Source: Clostridium sp. (GTDB lineage Bacteria; Bacillota; Clostridia; Clostridiales; Clostridiaceae). From it: a DNA stretch of 61,265 nt. The notes beneath the pieces were generated by a model that was not told where the DNA came from, searched no databases, and saw nothing but the letters and a program-made list of their open reading frames with translations. The DNA lies in the NCBI GenBank assembly GCA_031292145.1, contig JARLHR010000055.1:1-61265 (forward strand), in the 5' to 3' direction. Numbering within the stretch: the stretch's first letter is position 1; each line of letters begins with the position of its first letter. Of this stretch, positions 30,387 through 38,418 are shown piece by piece. The position numbers and the translations under genes are program-made.

Positions 30387-30422
30387 TGGTAGATAAGATG
30401 AAATGCTTATTCTACCATTTTT
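30387..30422 (+). terminator. Terminator after the regulator-EIIB unit
   Basis: TGGTAGATAAG pairs with CTTATTCTACCA (one bulged T) and is followed by TTTTTG. Confidence 0.8.
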
Positions 30423-30472
30423 GTTAGATATAAAGAATTTATGGCTAATTATTTAGAAGTGAATAATTGTTT

Positions 30473-30536
30473 AATAAAATGCCACAGTTGTGTGGCATTT
30501 TATTAAGTTAACATATAACTTACGGTACTTTATAAT
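30473..30536 (+). promoter_or_regulatory. MtlR-type operator and promoter of the PTS-rhamnosidase operon
   Basis: A 32-bp perfect palindrome (14-bp arms 30473-30486 and 30491-30504, loop GTTG) has the core ATGCCACA-N4-TGTGGCAT, nearly the same as the site at 27951. Directly downstream lie TTAACA (30508-30513), a 17-bp spacer and TATAAT (30531-30536). An activator site just upstream of -35 is the classic layout. Confidence 0.8.
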
Positions 30537-30598
30537 AAAGACATAAAGCAACACAAATAATAAATTATATAAAATAATAACAGAAAGAGGGAATTGCA

Positions 30599-30904
30599 AT
30601 GAGAAAAATAGTATTATTATGTAATGCAGGAATGTCTACAAGCGCTTTAGTAACTAAAATGAGAAAAGAAGCAGAAAAAATGAATTATGAATGTGAAATA
30701 AATGCATATGCAGCAGGAGAAGCAGCAGCTGTAGCTAAAGATGCAGATATTGTATTTTTAGGACCACAAGTTAAATATATGTTGAATGAAGTTAAAGAAA
30801 AGGTAAGTCCAACACCTGTAGAAGTTATTGATATGATGGTATATGGAATGATGGATGGTGGAAAAGTTGTAAGTAGAGCAAAACAAGTATTAGGAGATGC
30901 ATAA
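30599..30904 (+). CDS. PTS EIIB, lactose/cellobiose family (second copy)
   Basis: A 101-residue cytoplasmic EIIB with phosphocysteine C8 in VLLCNAGMSTS and a conserved FLGPQVKYM segment. It takes phosphate from the EIIA encoded next and passes it to sugar bound by the EIIC at 31370. It is the first gene of the operon behind the MtlR-type operator, and its stop codon directly abuts the next start. It is more typical of the family than the EIIB at 30047. Confidence 0.93.
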   Translation: MRKIVLLCNAGMSTSALVTKMRKEAEKMNYECEINAYAAGEAAAVAKDADIVFLGPQVKYMLNEVKEKVSPTPVEVIDMMVYGMMDGGKVVSRAKQVLGDA

Positions 30905-31219
30905 ATGGAAGGAATAGAATTAATAAGTTTTAAAATAATTTCAGCAGTAGGGGAAGCAAGAAGTAATTATATTGAGGCAATTAGAGAAGCTAAAAAAGGA
31001 GATTTTGAAAAGGCAGATGCTCTTATAGAGGAAGGTTCAAAGATTTTTATAGAAGGTCATCATGCACACTCTGAATTGATTCAACAAGAAGCAGGTGGAA
31101 ATCCAGTTGTACCAACATTGATGCTGATGCATGCTGAAGATCAATTAATGAGTGCAGATGCATTTAAAATCATTGCACAAGAGTTTATAGATGTTTATAG
31201 AAATGCAAACTCTAAGTAG
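30905..31219 (+). CDS. PTS EIIA, lactose/cellobiose family
   Basis: The 104-residue EIIA is all-helical with the family active-site segment LMLMHAEDQLMSA, giving H75 as the phosphorylated histidine. It starts immediately after the EIIB stop, so translation is coupled. It relays phosphate from HPr to the EIIB, and possibly to the PRD regulator for substrate-dependent control. Confidence 0.93.
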   Translation: MEGIELISFKIISAVGEARSNYIEAIREAKKGDFEKADALIEEGSKIFIEGHHAHSELIQQEAGGNPVVPTLMLMHAEDQLMSADAFKIIAQEFIDVYRNANSK

Positions 31220-31369
31220 AAGCACAATTTAAAATATGGGAATCATGTTCCCGTGTAGATTATGTAATCGTATAAAAACAATGAAAAGGTTTTTTTATGG
31301 AATAATAATTCTAAGAGATAATATTATTAAAAATATTAATAATATACATAAAAAATGGGGGGAATTTAA

Positions 31370-32653
31370 ATGGCTATTAATTTAGACAAAGTTCAAGAAA
31401 AAATACAACCGATAACAACGGTAATTGGACAAAATAAATATTTGCAAGCGGTAATGAAAGGTATGATGATGATATTACCTGCTACAATAATGAGTTCCTT
31501 TGCAACATTACTTAAAATATTTCCAATACCAGCATATCAAAATTTTATTGCAAGTAATGGATTAGCAAAATATTTTGATGTACCTATAAATTTTACAAAT
31601 AACTTTATGGCAGTACTTGTTGCATTTGCGGTGGCTTATGCACTAGCTACAAGTTTTCAAGTTGATGCATTTCCAGCTGGATTAATATCAATGGTATCGT
31701 TCTTTATTCTTACACCTTATACTCTAGGAGATATGGGTCCTCTTGGGCAAGCATTTTCTATTCCGAATCAATGGTTAGGTTCCATGGGAATATTTGCTGG
31801 AATGATTGTTGCATTTGTAAGCACTAGGTTATATGTGGCTATGGTTAAAGGCGGAATTGTTATAAAAGTGCCTGATAGTGTTCCAGAATTTGTTGCTAAA
31901 TCATTTTCAAGTTTAATTCCAGGTATTTTAATATTAACATTATTTTCAGTTATATCAGCAGTACTTAGTATGACTAGTTATGGAAGTATACACACATTAA
32001 TCTATACATTCTTACAAGCTCCTTTAACTTCGTTAGGCTCAGGAGTTGGATCTGTTATTATAGTTGCTGTATTATCTCAATTGTTATGGTTCCTTGGACT
32101 TCATGGTCATGCTGTTACCCTAGGTGTAGTAGCACCAATATGGGCTGCAATGGATGCTCAACAACTTGCTGCACTTTCAGCAGGGCAACCATTACCTAAT
32201 ATTACTGGTATGGCTTTCTTCTGGACTTATCTAGCAGGAAACTTGCTACCATTAGCATTTATGTTAACATTTATGGCTAAAAGTGTAAGATATAAAACTT
32301 TAGGTAAGGTGGCTCTTGTTCCAGCAATATTCACAATTGGTGAACCACTAGCTTATGGTGCTCCTCTAGTAATGAATTTTGTATTTGCAATACCGTATGT
32401 ATTATTGGATGGTGTTATAATGGTATTAGCTTATTATTTAACAGTTGCTGGAATAATTCCAGCAGTAGGCGGCGTAAATACACCATCAGGTACACCAGTA
32501 CTTCTATCTGGATTTTTACAAGGTAGCTGGAGAATTGCTGCATTCCAAGTTGTAGCATTATTAATTAGATTCGTAGTATGGTATCCTTTCTTTAAGGTTG
32601 CTGATAATATGGCAGTAGAAGAAGAAAGAAAAGCGGAATTAGAAACAGCATAA
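31370..32653 (+). CDS. PTS EIIC, lactose/cellobiose family
   Basis: A 427-residue integral membrane permease with about ten hydrophobic segments. It has the GLHGHAVTLGVVAPIWAAMD stretch and the FTIGEPLAYGAPLVMN block that mark the family. It forms the sugar channel for the EIIB/EIIA pair encoded upstream. The specificity of this family includes cellobiose, lichenan, chitobiose and related disaccharides. The GH78 gene downstream suggests that a rhamnose-containing disaccharide may be a substrate here. GGGGGGAATT precedes the ATG. Confidence 0.93.
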   Translation: MAINLDKVQEKIQPITTVIGQNKYLQAVMKGMMMILPATIMSSFATLLKIFPIPAYQNFIASNGLAKYFDVPINFTNNFMAVLVAFAVAYALATSFQVDAFPAGLISMVSFFILTPYTLGDMGPLGQAFSIPNQWLGSMGIFAGMIVAFVSTRLYVAMVKGGIVIKVPDSVPEFVAKSFSSLIPGILILTLFSVISAVLSMTSYGSIHTLIYTFLQAPLTSLGSGVGSVIIVAVLSQLLWFLGLHGHAVTLGVVAPIWAAMDAQQLAALSAGQPLPNITGMAFFWTYLAGNLLPLAFMLTFMAKSVRYKTLGKVALVPAIFTIGEPLAYGAPLVMNFVFAIPYVLLDGVIMVLAYYLTVAGIIPAVGGVNTPSGTPVLLSGFLQGSWRIAAFQVVALLIRFVVWYPFFKVADNMAVEEERKAELETA

Positions 32654-32667
32654 CTTATTATAGATGA

Positions 32668-32888
32668 ACCACATAAGATCTGTACTTATGTGGTGGCTTA
32701 CCGAAATAAGTAACATATTGTGTTTCGGTTTCTAGGAATTTTGACGGATGATTCTACGACTGGAAGTTGTGCCCACAATGCTTGCTTCAAAAGCAAGTTT
32801 TGAACAAGCATTATGGAACAACTTCTAGTCAAGAATCATTACCATGAAAATTCCAATGAAACACTGCACACAATATGTTACTTATTTC
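32668..32888 (+). repeat. Large structured intergenic element, copy A
   Basis: This 221-nt segment folds into nested stems: 32668-32677 with 32685-32694 (10 bp); 32703-32722 with 32869-32888 (20 bp, perfect); 32735-32742 with 32847-32854; 32748-32755 with 32832-32839; 32759-32770 with 32818-32829 (12 bp, one G-U); 32777-32784 with 32805-32812; and 32786-32792 with 32798-32804. Unpaired GCCCAC and ATGGA face each other near the tip. Related sequences are at 35661 and 61131. There is no open frame and no T-tract. It may be a structured RNA, processing element or mobile palindrome. Confidence 0.75.
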
Positions 32889-32999
32889 TAGTATAGTTAT
32901 TCACTCAAAGTTATAAGTAAGGATAGTTATTCTAATTATAAGTCAAATTCATGAATTGGATATCTATATATAAATGATAATAAAAGGAGAATTATAAGT

Positions 33000-35651
33000 A
33001 TGAATATAAGCAATATTAGAGTTAATAATCAGAGTTCATGTATAAACGTAGATTCTGACTCATTAATAATAAGCTGGGTTGCGGATAACAAACAAATAGG
33101 TTATGAAATTGTTATAGGAAAAGAAGATATTAATATTTACGAAGGTAAAAAAATAGATTCTGCTGATAATATAATTTATTTGAAAGATTTGCAGTTAGAG
33201 CCAGAAACAGAATATACAGTGATAATAAGATTATGGGGTGAATTTGATAATTGTATTAAAAGTACAAAATTTAGGACAGCGATTTTTGGTAATTTTAATG
33301 GCAAATGGATATCAAATGGAGAAAAATTAGAAAATGAAATTGATTATTATAAAGATAACAGAAATTGCTTAATTAGAAAAAGATTTGATGCTATCGATGA
33401 AATAAAGGAAGCATTTTTATATATAGTTGGCTTAGGATATTATAATGTATATTTAAATGGCACAAAAGTTGGAAAAGCTGAAATAAATACTGATTGGACT
33501 AAGTATTCAAAAAGTGTTTACTATGATGTGTATGAAGTTAGCCAGTACTTAACTGAAGGTGAAAATATAATTTCGGTAGAATTAGGGAATGGATGGTATA
33601 ATCCAGCGCCATTAAAATTGTTTGGAAAATATAATCTTAGAGATGTATTAGATATAGGGGAACCTAAATTAATTGCAGATTTAAAGATAAATACAAATTC
33701 TGATGAAAAAATAATTATATCAACAGATCAATCATGGGAAACTGCTAAGGGACCTTATCTTTTTAACAATATATATTTAGGCGAAAGATTTGACTCTAGA
33801 TTAGCTAATGAAACTTGGAAGGACTTAAATTCTGTAGATATTACATGGGAAAAGGCTGTATTAACCACAGCACCAGGCGGAAAATTAAATGCCAGCTTTA
33901 TTGAAAAGAGTGAAAAAACTAGAATTGTTGAAGTTGAAAGTGTAAGCGTAAATGAAAAGAAAAATGTATTGATAGATTTCGGAGAACCAATAGAAGGATT
34001 TATTGATATTAACTTTATTGGGGAAGCTGGACAAGAAGTAGAATTAATATATGGAGAAAACTTAAATCCGGATGGAACAGTAAATGTAATTTCAACTTTA
34101 GCAGGATTTGTTGGAAGATTTTTTGGGGATGATCAAGTGCCGGGTGGACTAGGAGCACCTAAAATTGCAGATCAAAGAGATATATGTATTTTAAATGATG
34201 GCAAAACACATTATGTAAATAAATTTACCTACCATTCTTTTAGATATGTTGAAGTTAAGGGAATAGAAATAGAAAATATTAATGACATTAAAGCTATATA
34301 TGTCCATACAAAATTAGAAGAAGTCGGTTCATTTAAATGTTCAAATGAATTATTTAATAAACTATATGATGTAGCAAGAAATACAAAATTAAATAATATA
34401 CATTCGCTTTTTGAAGATTGCGCAAGAGAGAGATTTGGATATGGTGGAGACGTAGTATGTTTAGCTACCTCTCAAATGTTTATGTTTGATACAGAAAAAT
34501 TGTATGAAAAGGTAATGAAGGATTTTAGGTACGACATAAGAGAAAATGGTGGAGTTCCAGAAACAGCACCTTTTGTTGGGATAAAAACTAATGGAACAGG
34601 AGATGGAGCAGGACCACTGGGATGGCAACTGGTATATTCCTATATAATTAAAAAGATGCATGAATATTATGGTAATGTAAGAATTGTAGAAAGTGAATAT
34701 GAGTATGTAAAAAACCAAGTAGACTATTTAATTAGTCTTGGTCTTGAGTATTTATCAAAATGCTGCTTAGGCGATTGGGGGAGTGTTGATACAGTTGAAA
34801 TCGATCATAGAAGAGTAGCTCCAGCAACGGATCTTGCTGCAAGTTGTTTTTACTATTATCATATACATTTACTATCTGAATTTGCCAAAATAATTGGTAA
34901 CGAAGAAGATCACCTCAAATATAGTACTAAAGCAGAAGAGGTGAAAAAATCAATAATAAGTATATATAAGAATGAAGATGGTACTTATGCTGATAAAAGT
35001 CAATCGAGTTATGCATTTGCCTTGTATTTTAATTTAGATGAGGAACCTGAAAAGCTTGCAAAGGAATTTGCCGATAAAATAATAAACAATAATTATTATA
35101 TAACTTGTGGAATCTTTGGAATGTTTATGGCCTATGAAGTTCTAAATAAATATAATTACCAAGACGTTGTTTATAAATGGATCAACAATAAGGGAGAAAA
35201 TACTTTTTATAGTATGCTTAAGAGAGGCCAAAGTACTTTAAGTGAGTATTTTATTTATGGAGAGCCTGGATCAGATAACCATGCAATGTACAGTTCATAT
35301 ATACAATGGTTCTATGAAGGATTAGCTGGAATAAATATTTCAGAAGAAGCATATGGAGCAGATGAGGTATTCATTAAACCATATTTTGAGGAAGAAATAG
35401 ATTTTGTTGAGTGTAGGTATAAATCAATCAAAGGGGATATAGTAAGCAATTGGACAAAAGATAAGGAAGTCATTTTATTGCATATTAAAATACCTAGCAA
35501 TTTTAAATCATGTTTATTAATCTTAGATAAAAAATATAAGAATTTTATGCAGGAATTTAAAGTTGAAAAAGAAGATGAAAGCTTTGTTTATATAGATATA
35601 TCATCTTTTAATGGGGAAGTAAATCTAAAATTAAGTCAAGTTAATGTATAG
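33000..35651 (+). CDS. Alpha-L-rhamnosidase (GH78), cytoplasmic
   Basis: This 883-residue enzyme has no signal peptide. N-terminal beta-sandwich domains (Fn3-like from about residue 1, then a substrate-binding domain with GLGYYNVYLNGTKVG) precede the (alpha/alpha)6 catalytic barrel. The acid-containing block reads EDCARERFGYGGD (E477 as candidate general acid), and E749 in TLSEYF matches the candidate base, followed by HAMYSSYIQWFYEGLAGI. It releases L-rhamnose from rhamnosides. It lies 346 bp after the PTS EIIC gene, separated by structured element A. Cytoplasmic location fits cleavage of an imported rhamnosyl disaccharide. Confidence 0.92.
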   Translation: MNISNIRVNNQSSCINVDSDSLIISWVADNKQIGYEIVIGKEDINIYEGKKIDSADNIIYLKDLQLEPETEYTVIIRLWGEFDNCIKSTKFRTAIFGNFNGKWISNGEKLENEIDYYKDNRNCLIRKRFDAIDEIKEAFLYIVGLGYYNVYLNGTKVGKAEINTDWTKYSKSVYYDVYEVSQYLTEGENIISVELGNGWYNPAPLKLFGKYNLRDVLDIGEPKLIADLKINTNSDEKIIISTDQSWETAKGPYLFNNIYLGERFDSRLANETWKDLNSVDITWEKAVLTTAPGGKLNASFIEKSEKTRIVEVESVSVNEKKNVLIDFGEPIEGFIDINFIGEAGQEVELIYGENLNPDGTVNVISTLAGFVGRFFGDDQVPGGLGAPKIADQRDICILNDGKTHYVNKFTYHSFRYVEVKGIEIENINDIKAIYVHTKLEEVGSFKCSNELFNKLYDVARNTKLNNIHSLFEDCARERFGYGGDVVCLATSQMFMFDTEKLYEKVMKDFRYDIRENGGVPETAPFVGIKTNGTGDGAGPLGWQLVYSYIIKKMHEYYGNVRIVESEYEYVKNQVDYLISLGLEYLSKCCLGDWGSVDTVEIDHRRVAPATDLAASCFYYYHIHLLSEFAKIIGNEEDHLKYSTKAEEVKKSIISIYKNEDGTYADKSQSSYAFALYFNLDEEPEKLAKEFADKIINNNYYITCGIFGMFMAYEVLNKYNYQDVVYKWINNKGENTFYSMLKRGQSTLSEYFIYGEPGSDNHAMYSSYIQWFYEGLAGINISEEAYGADEVFIKPYFEEEIDFVECRYKSIKGDIVSNWTKDKEVILLHIKIPSNFKSCLLILDKKYKNFMQEFKVEKEDESFVYIDISSFNGEVNLKLSQVNV

Positions 35652-35660
35652 GCATCCAGC

Positions 35661-35753
35661 ACACAACTTAGGCTTATGTTGTAACTAACCGAAAGTAGAA
35701 ATATCTTTGTTTCGAAAGACTATGAAAATATCGCTGAAGGTTCTAAGTTGGAA
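35661..35753 (+). repeat. Structured intergenic element, copy B (left half only)
   Basis: About 80 nt from 35673 align with the left half of element A (32685-32763): CTTATGT, ACCGAAA, TTTCG and GATTCTA/GGTTCTA blocks occur in the same order and spacing. CAACTTAG (35664-35671) pairs with CTAAGTTG (35743-35750), closing its own stem. The right half of element A is absent. It lies between the GH78 and lipoprotein genes. Confidence 0.6.
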
Positions 35754-35794
35754 ATCTATATATAAATATTTTTATTTAACGGGGGGAAAATAAA

Positions 35795-36748
35795 ATGAAA
35801 AAATGGTTAATTGTTACTATGATAATATCTACAATGTTGGTGGGGTGTAATAATGCTGCCTCAACAAGTGCAAATGCAAATAATGAAAATAAAGATAAAA
35901 ATATTAGTACAACAGATTTTAGCGGAAAAACATCAGAGAATGAAAATGATAAAACAGCCAATAAAGATATTGACTTTGAATGCAAATCTAATGATTTGAC
36001 AATAAGAGGATCTATTAGGTTACCAAGTGATTTTGATAAAAATAACAGCAAGAAGTATCCGGTTATAATAATGTCGCATGGAATTTTAGGAGATAGAAAT
36101 CAGGGAGAGTTATTTTCAGGATTAGCAGATAAATTAGAGGACAAAGGTGTTGTTACAGTACGTTTTGATTTTGATGGGTATGGAAGCAGTGATGGGAAAT
36201 TAGTAAATAATTCGATAAAAACAGAGGTTAATGATTTGAAATCAGTAATTCAATATGTAAAAACATTAGATTATATTGATACTAAACAATTGAATTTAGT
36301 TGGATTTAGTATGGGGGGAGCAGCTACAAGTATAGTAGCAGGCGAACTTAAGGATGAAATTGCTAATGTTGTATTATGGGCACCAGCAGCAGTGTTAGTA
36401 GATGACTGTGCAGCGGGAAGATTAATGGATGCTACTGTAGATGTTAATAATTTACCTAATGAAATTCCTGTTATGGGTGGGCAATTTACATTTGGAAAGG
36501 CCTTCTTTAAAGATGCTATTGGACTTGATATTTATGGTGAGGCAAAACAATATACAGGACCTGTTCTTATTCTACAAGGAAATGCTGATAAAATTGTACC
36601 TATGAGTTATTCAGAAAAATATAATCAAAATTATGCAAATTCTAAATTAGTTGTTATAGATAAAGGGGAACATGTTTTTTCAGGTGAACCATTACAACAA
36701 GTTATTAAATTAACAGTGGATTTTTTTAATGAGAAAATAACTCGATAA
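35795..36748 (+). CDS. Lipoprotein alpha/beta hydrolase (putative esterase)
   Basis: The 317-residue protein begins with a lipoprotein signal; the lipobox LVGC puts the lipidated cysteine at residue 18, followed by a Ser/Asn/Lys-rich linker to about 55. The alpha/beta-hydrolase domain has the nucleophile elbow GFSMGG (about 167-172), Asp in GNADKI (about 270) and His in GEHVF (about 298). It would be anchored outside the membrane. An acyl- or feruloyl-esterase trimming plant glycosides fits the locus but is inference. It is the last gene before a strong terminator. Confidence 0.88.
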   Translation: MKKWLIVTMIISTMLVGCNNAASTSANANNENKDKNISTTDFSGKTSENENDKTANKDIDFECKSNDLTIRGSIRLPSDFDKNNSKKYPVIIMSHGILGDRNQGELFSGLADKLEDKGVVTVRFDFDGYGSSDGKLVNNSIKTEVNDLKSVIQYVKTLDYIDTKQLNLVGFSMGGAATSIVAGELKDEIANVVLWAPAAVLVDDCAAGRLMDATVDVNNLPNEIPVMGGQFTFGKAFFKDAIGLDIYGEAKQYTGPVLILQGNADKIVPMSYSEKYNQNYANSKLVVIDKGEHVFSGEPLQQVIKLTVDFFNEKITR

Positions 36749-36757
36749 ATAACAATT

Positions 36758-36806
36758 GGAGTATCGTAAAACTATTTTTAGGTAGTTATACGATACTTCC
36801 TTTTTG
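36758..36806. terminator. Bidirectional terminator between convergent genes
   Basis: GGAGTATCGTA pairs with TACGATACTTCC (one bulge), with an inner AACTA/TAGTT stem. A TTTTT run follows on the plus strand and A-rich DNA precedes it. It separates the lipoprotein hydrolase from the AraC gene. Confidence 0.88.
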
Positions 36807-36828
36807 TTTAGAAGACAAAACATACTTT

Positions 36829-38076
36829 TTAATTTTTACTATCTCTAAATTTTTTAGGAGTTGTGCCAGTAACTTTTTTAAATATTCTTGTAAAATGGCT
36901 TTGATCATGAAAACAAAGCCAAGTAGCAATGTCTAATATAGAATGATTTGATGAGTTTAATAAATGTTTTGATTCTTCAATTCGCTTATTTTGAATATAT
37001 TCACTTAAAGTTATACCGACTTCTTTATTAAATAATGCAGATAAATATTTTTGACTTAAACCTACAAATTGTGAAAGCTCTGAAAGAGATATTTCTTGAT
37101 AAAGATGATTTGAAATATAGCTTTGACAAGCAATTATAGGTTTAGAGTATTTTGATTTCCTAGCTCTCAATACATTATCTGCAAACTCGCAGAACATTTT
37201 GATTTCTAGACACTGTAAATCATTCACTTCATGTAGATACTCTATATTTTGGATATATGAATCACTCAGTGCATAGGCGATTTCTGATTCCAAACCACCT
37301 TCAATAGCTGCTCTTGTAGCTATGGTAACACAGCAGATAAGAAAGTTCTTTTTGTTTCGTAGAGGATTATCTGAAAGAATTCCAAATTGTCCATCTTCAG
37401 CAATATTAAGATATTGTAGTAGTTTTTCTTTATTTCCTTCTCTTATGCACTTTAGAAAATTCTTTTCGCGAATTGGAGTATGATGAAGAAAAAGATCCTG
37501 ACGATTTTTTGATAGGATATCTTTACTATCATTTTCGATTTTTAAAACTACGTTATCTAATGAACTATTCTTTTCGATTACTACAGATGCTTCTAACATC
37601 TCATTATAAATGGAATAATGAAGAAGCAAACTTGTATTTATCAAACGTGAATGATCTATTACCTGAATTGAATTATAAAAATTTATTAAGTCTCTTTTAT
37701 AGCTGAGTGGAACATTATTTTCTGAAATTATTTTATTAATAGCTTCAGCCGTAATAGGAGAATAGGTTGAAGGTCCTACTATAAATGTGCCTAGAAAAAG
37801 ATCATCCTTTCTTAAGTTTACTGCGAAATAATTTTCGTGATATTTAGTGGATTTTATTACAGGAAAATTATAAATATTACAGTCACGAAATAGATTAGTA
37901 AATAAGTCTTTTTTGCTTGGTGATATAGGATTAGCTGCGTGTTCATAAGACAGTGAAAAGAAAATATCAGTATTATTATCCAAAAAGTATATGGGAATTT
38001 TTAATGCATTAAATATAAGTTTACATACATATTCAATTTCATTACTTATATAGTTGGTTCCATCTTGAAAGAACAT
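36829..38076 (-). CDS. AraC-family regulator with large N-terminal sensor region
   Basis: A 415-residue protein with a C-terminal AraC double HTH (about 310-413; ISLSELSQFVGLSQKYLSALF cited only by position, and ILDIATWLCFHDQSHFTRIFK). The first approximately 280 residues are unlike the AraC cupin and resemble the N-terminal regions of clostridial sugar-locus regulators of unclear ligand. GGGAGG precedes the ATG. Upstream, a segment of about 80 bp is repeated before the ROK kinase gene, suggesting that this regulator binds both. It likely controls the ROK-PTS-GH1 operon and perhaps the surface protein at 38419. Confidence 0.88.
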   Translation of the reverse strand: MFFQDGTNYISNEIEYVCKLIFNALKIPIYFLDNNTDIFFSLSYEHAANPISPSKKDLFTNLFRDCNIYNFPVIKSTKYHENYFAVNLRKDDLFLGTFIVGPSTYSPITAEAINKIISENNVPLSYKRDLINFYNSIQVIDHSRLINTSLLLHYSIYNEMLEASVVIEKNSSLDNVVLKIENDSKDILSKNRQDLFLHHTPIREKNFLKCIREGNKEKLLQYLNIAEDGQFGILSDNPLRNKKNFLICCVTIATRAAIEGGLESEIAYALSDSYIQNIEYLHEVNDLQCLEIKMFCEFADNVLRARKSKYSKPIIACQSYISNHLYQEISLSELSQFVGLSQKYLSALFNKEVGITLSEYIQNKRIEESKHLLNSSNHSILDIATWLCFHDQSHFTRIFKKVTGTTPKKFRDSKN

Positions 38077-38120
38077 AGCAAATTTCCTCCCTTTATTTAA
38101 TATTAATTATATATTTATAG

Positions 38121-38200
38121 GATATTTGTCATAAAAATAAGGATTATATACAAAAATTATATCATAATATATGATAATATCAAATTGTGCATAGATGAAG
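38121..38200. promoter_or_regulatory. Repeated upstream sequence, copy 1
   Basis: This matches 40426-40509: about 35 of 41 bases agree in the ATTTGT-ATAAAAATAAGG to ATTATAT stretch, and both copies end with ATAGATGAAG. It lies immediately upstream of the AraC gene (divergent) and about 220 bp from the cell-wall protein gene. It is a candidate AraC operator. Confidence 0.6.
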
Positions 38201-38280
38201 ATGATTAGCGATTTTAAGTTTATCGTGCGAAGTGAATGAAAACGATTTTTAACTTCTCAGAACAACTATAAGAGAATCAT
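38201..38280. other. Nested hairpin between the AraC and cell-wall protein genes
   Basis: ATGATT (38201-38206) pairs with AATCAT (38275-38280), AAGTT with AACTT, and ATCGT with ACGAT. ATGAAAACGATTTTT (38236-38250) fits the cre consensus with one mismatch. The layout is reminiscent of the core of element A, including AGAACAAC, but similarity is too low to call it a copy. No gene is visible in the rest of this 340-bp gap. Confidence 0.4.
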
Positions 38281-38418
38281 GTATTTTTGATTTGTTCATT
38301 TCTTTTACATTCTACTAAAGAAAATATCGTGAGTTTATGTAAGTATAACTAAGTTTTTGTAGAAAAAAGGAATGTTCATATAAAGTAAAAAATAAAAAAG
38401 TATACAGGGGGAAAAGTT

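Noticed and set aside
38201-38280. Fourth copy of the structured element family
   Set aside because: It shares the nested ATGATT/AATCAT layout and an AGAACAAC segment, but the alignment is too weak and lacks the CCCA core; recorded only as a hairpin.
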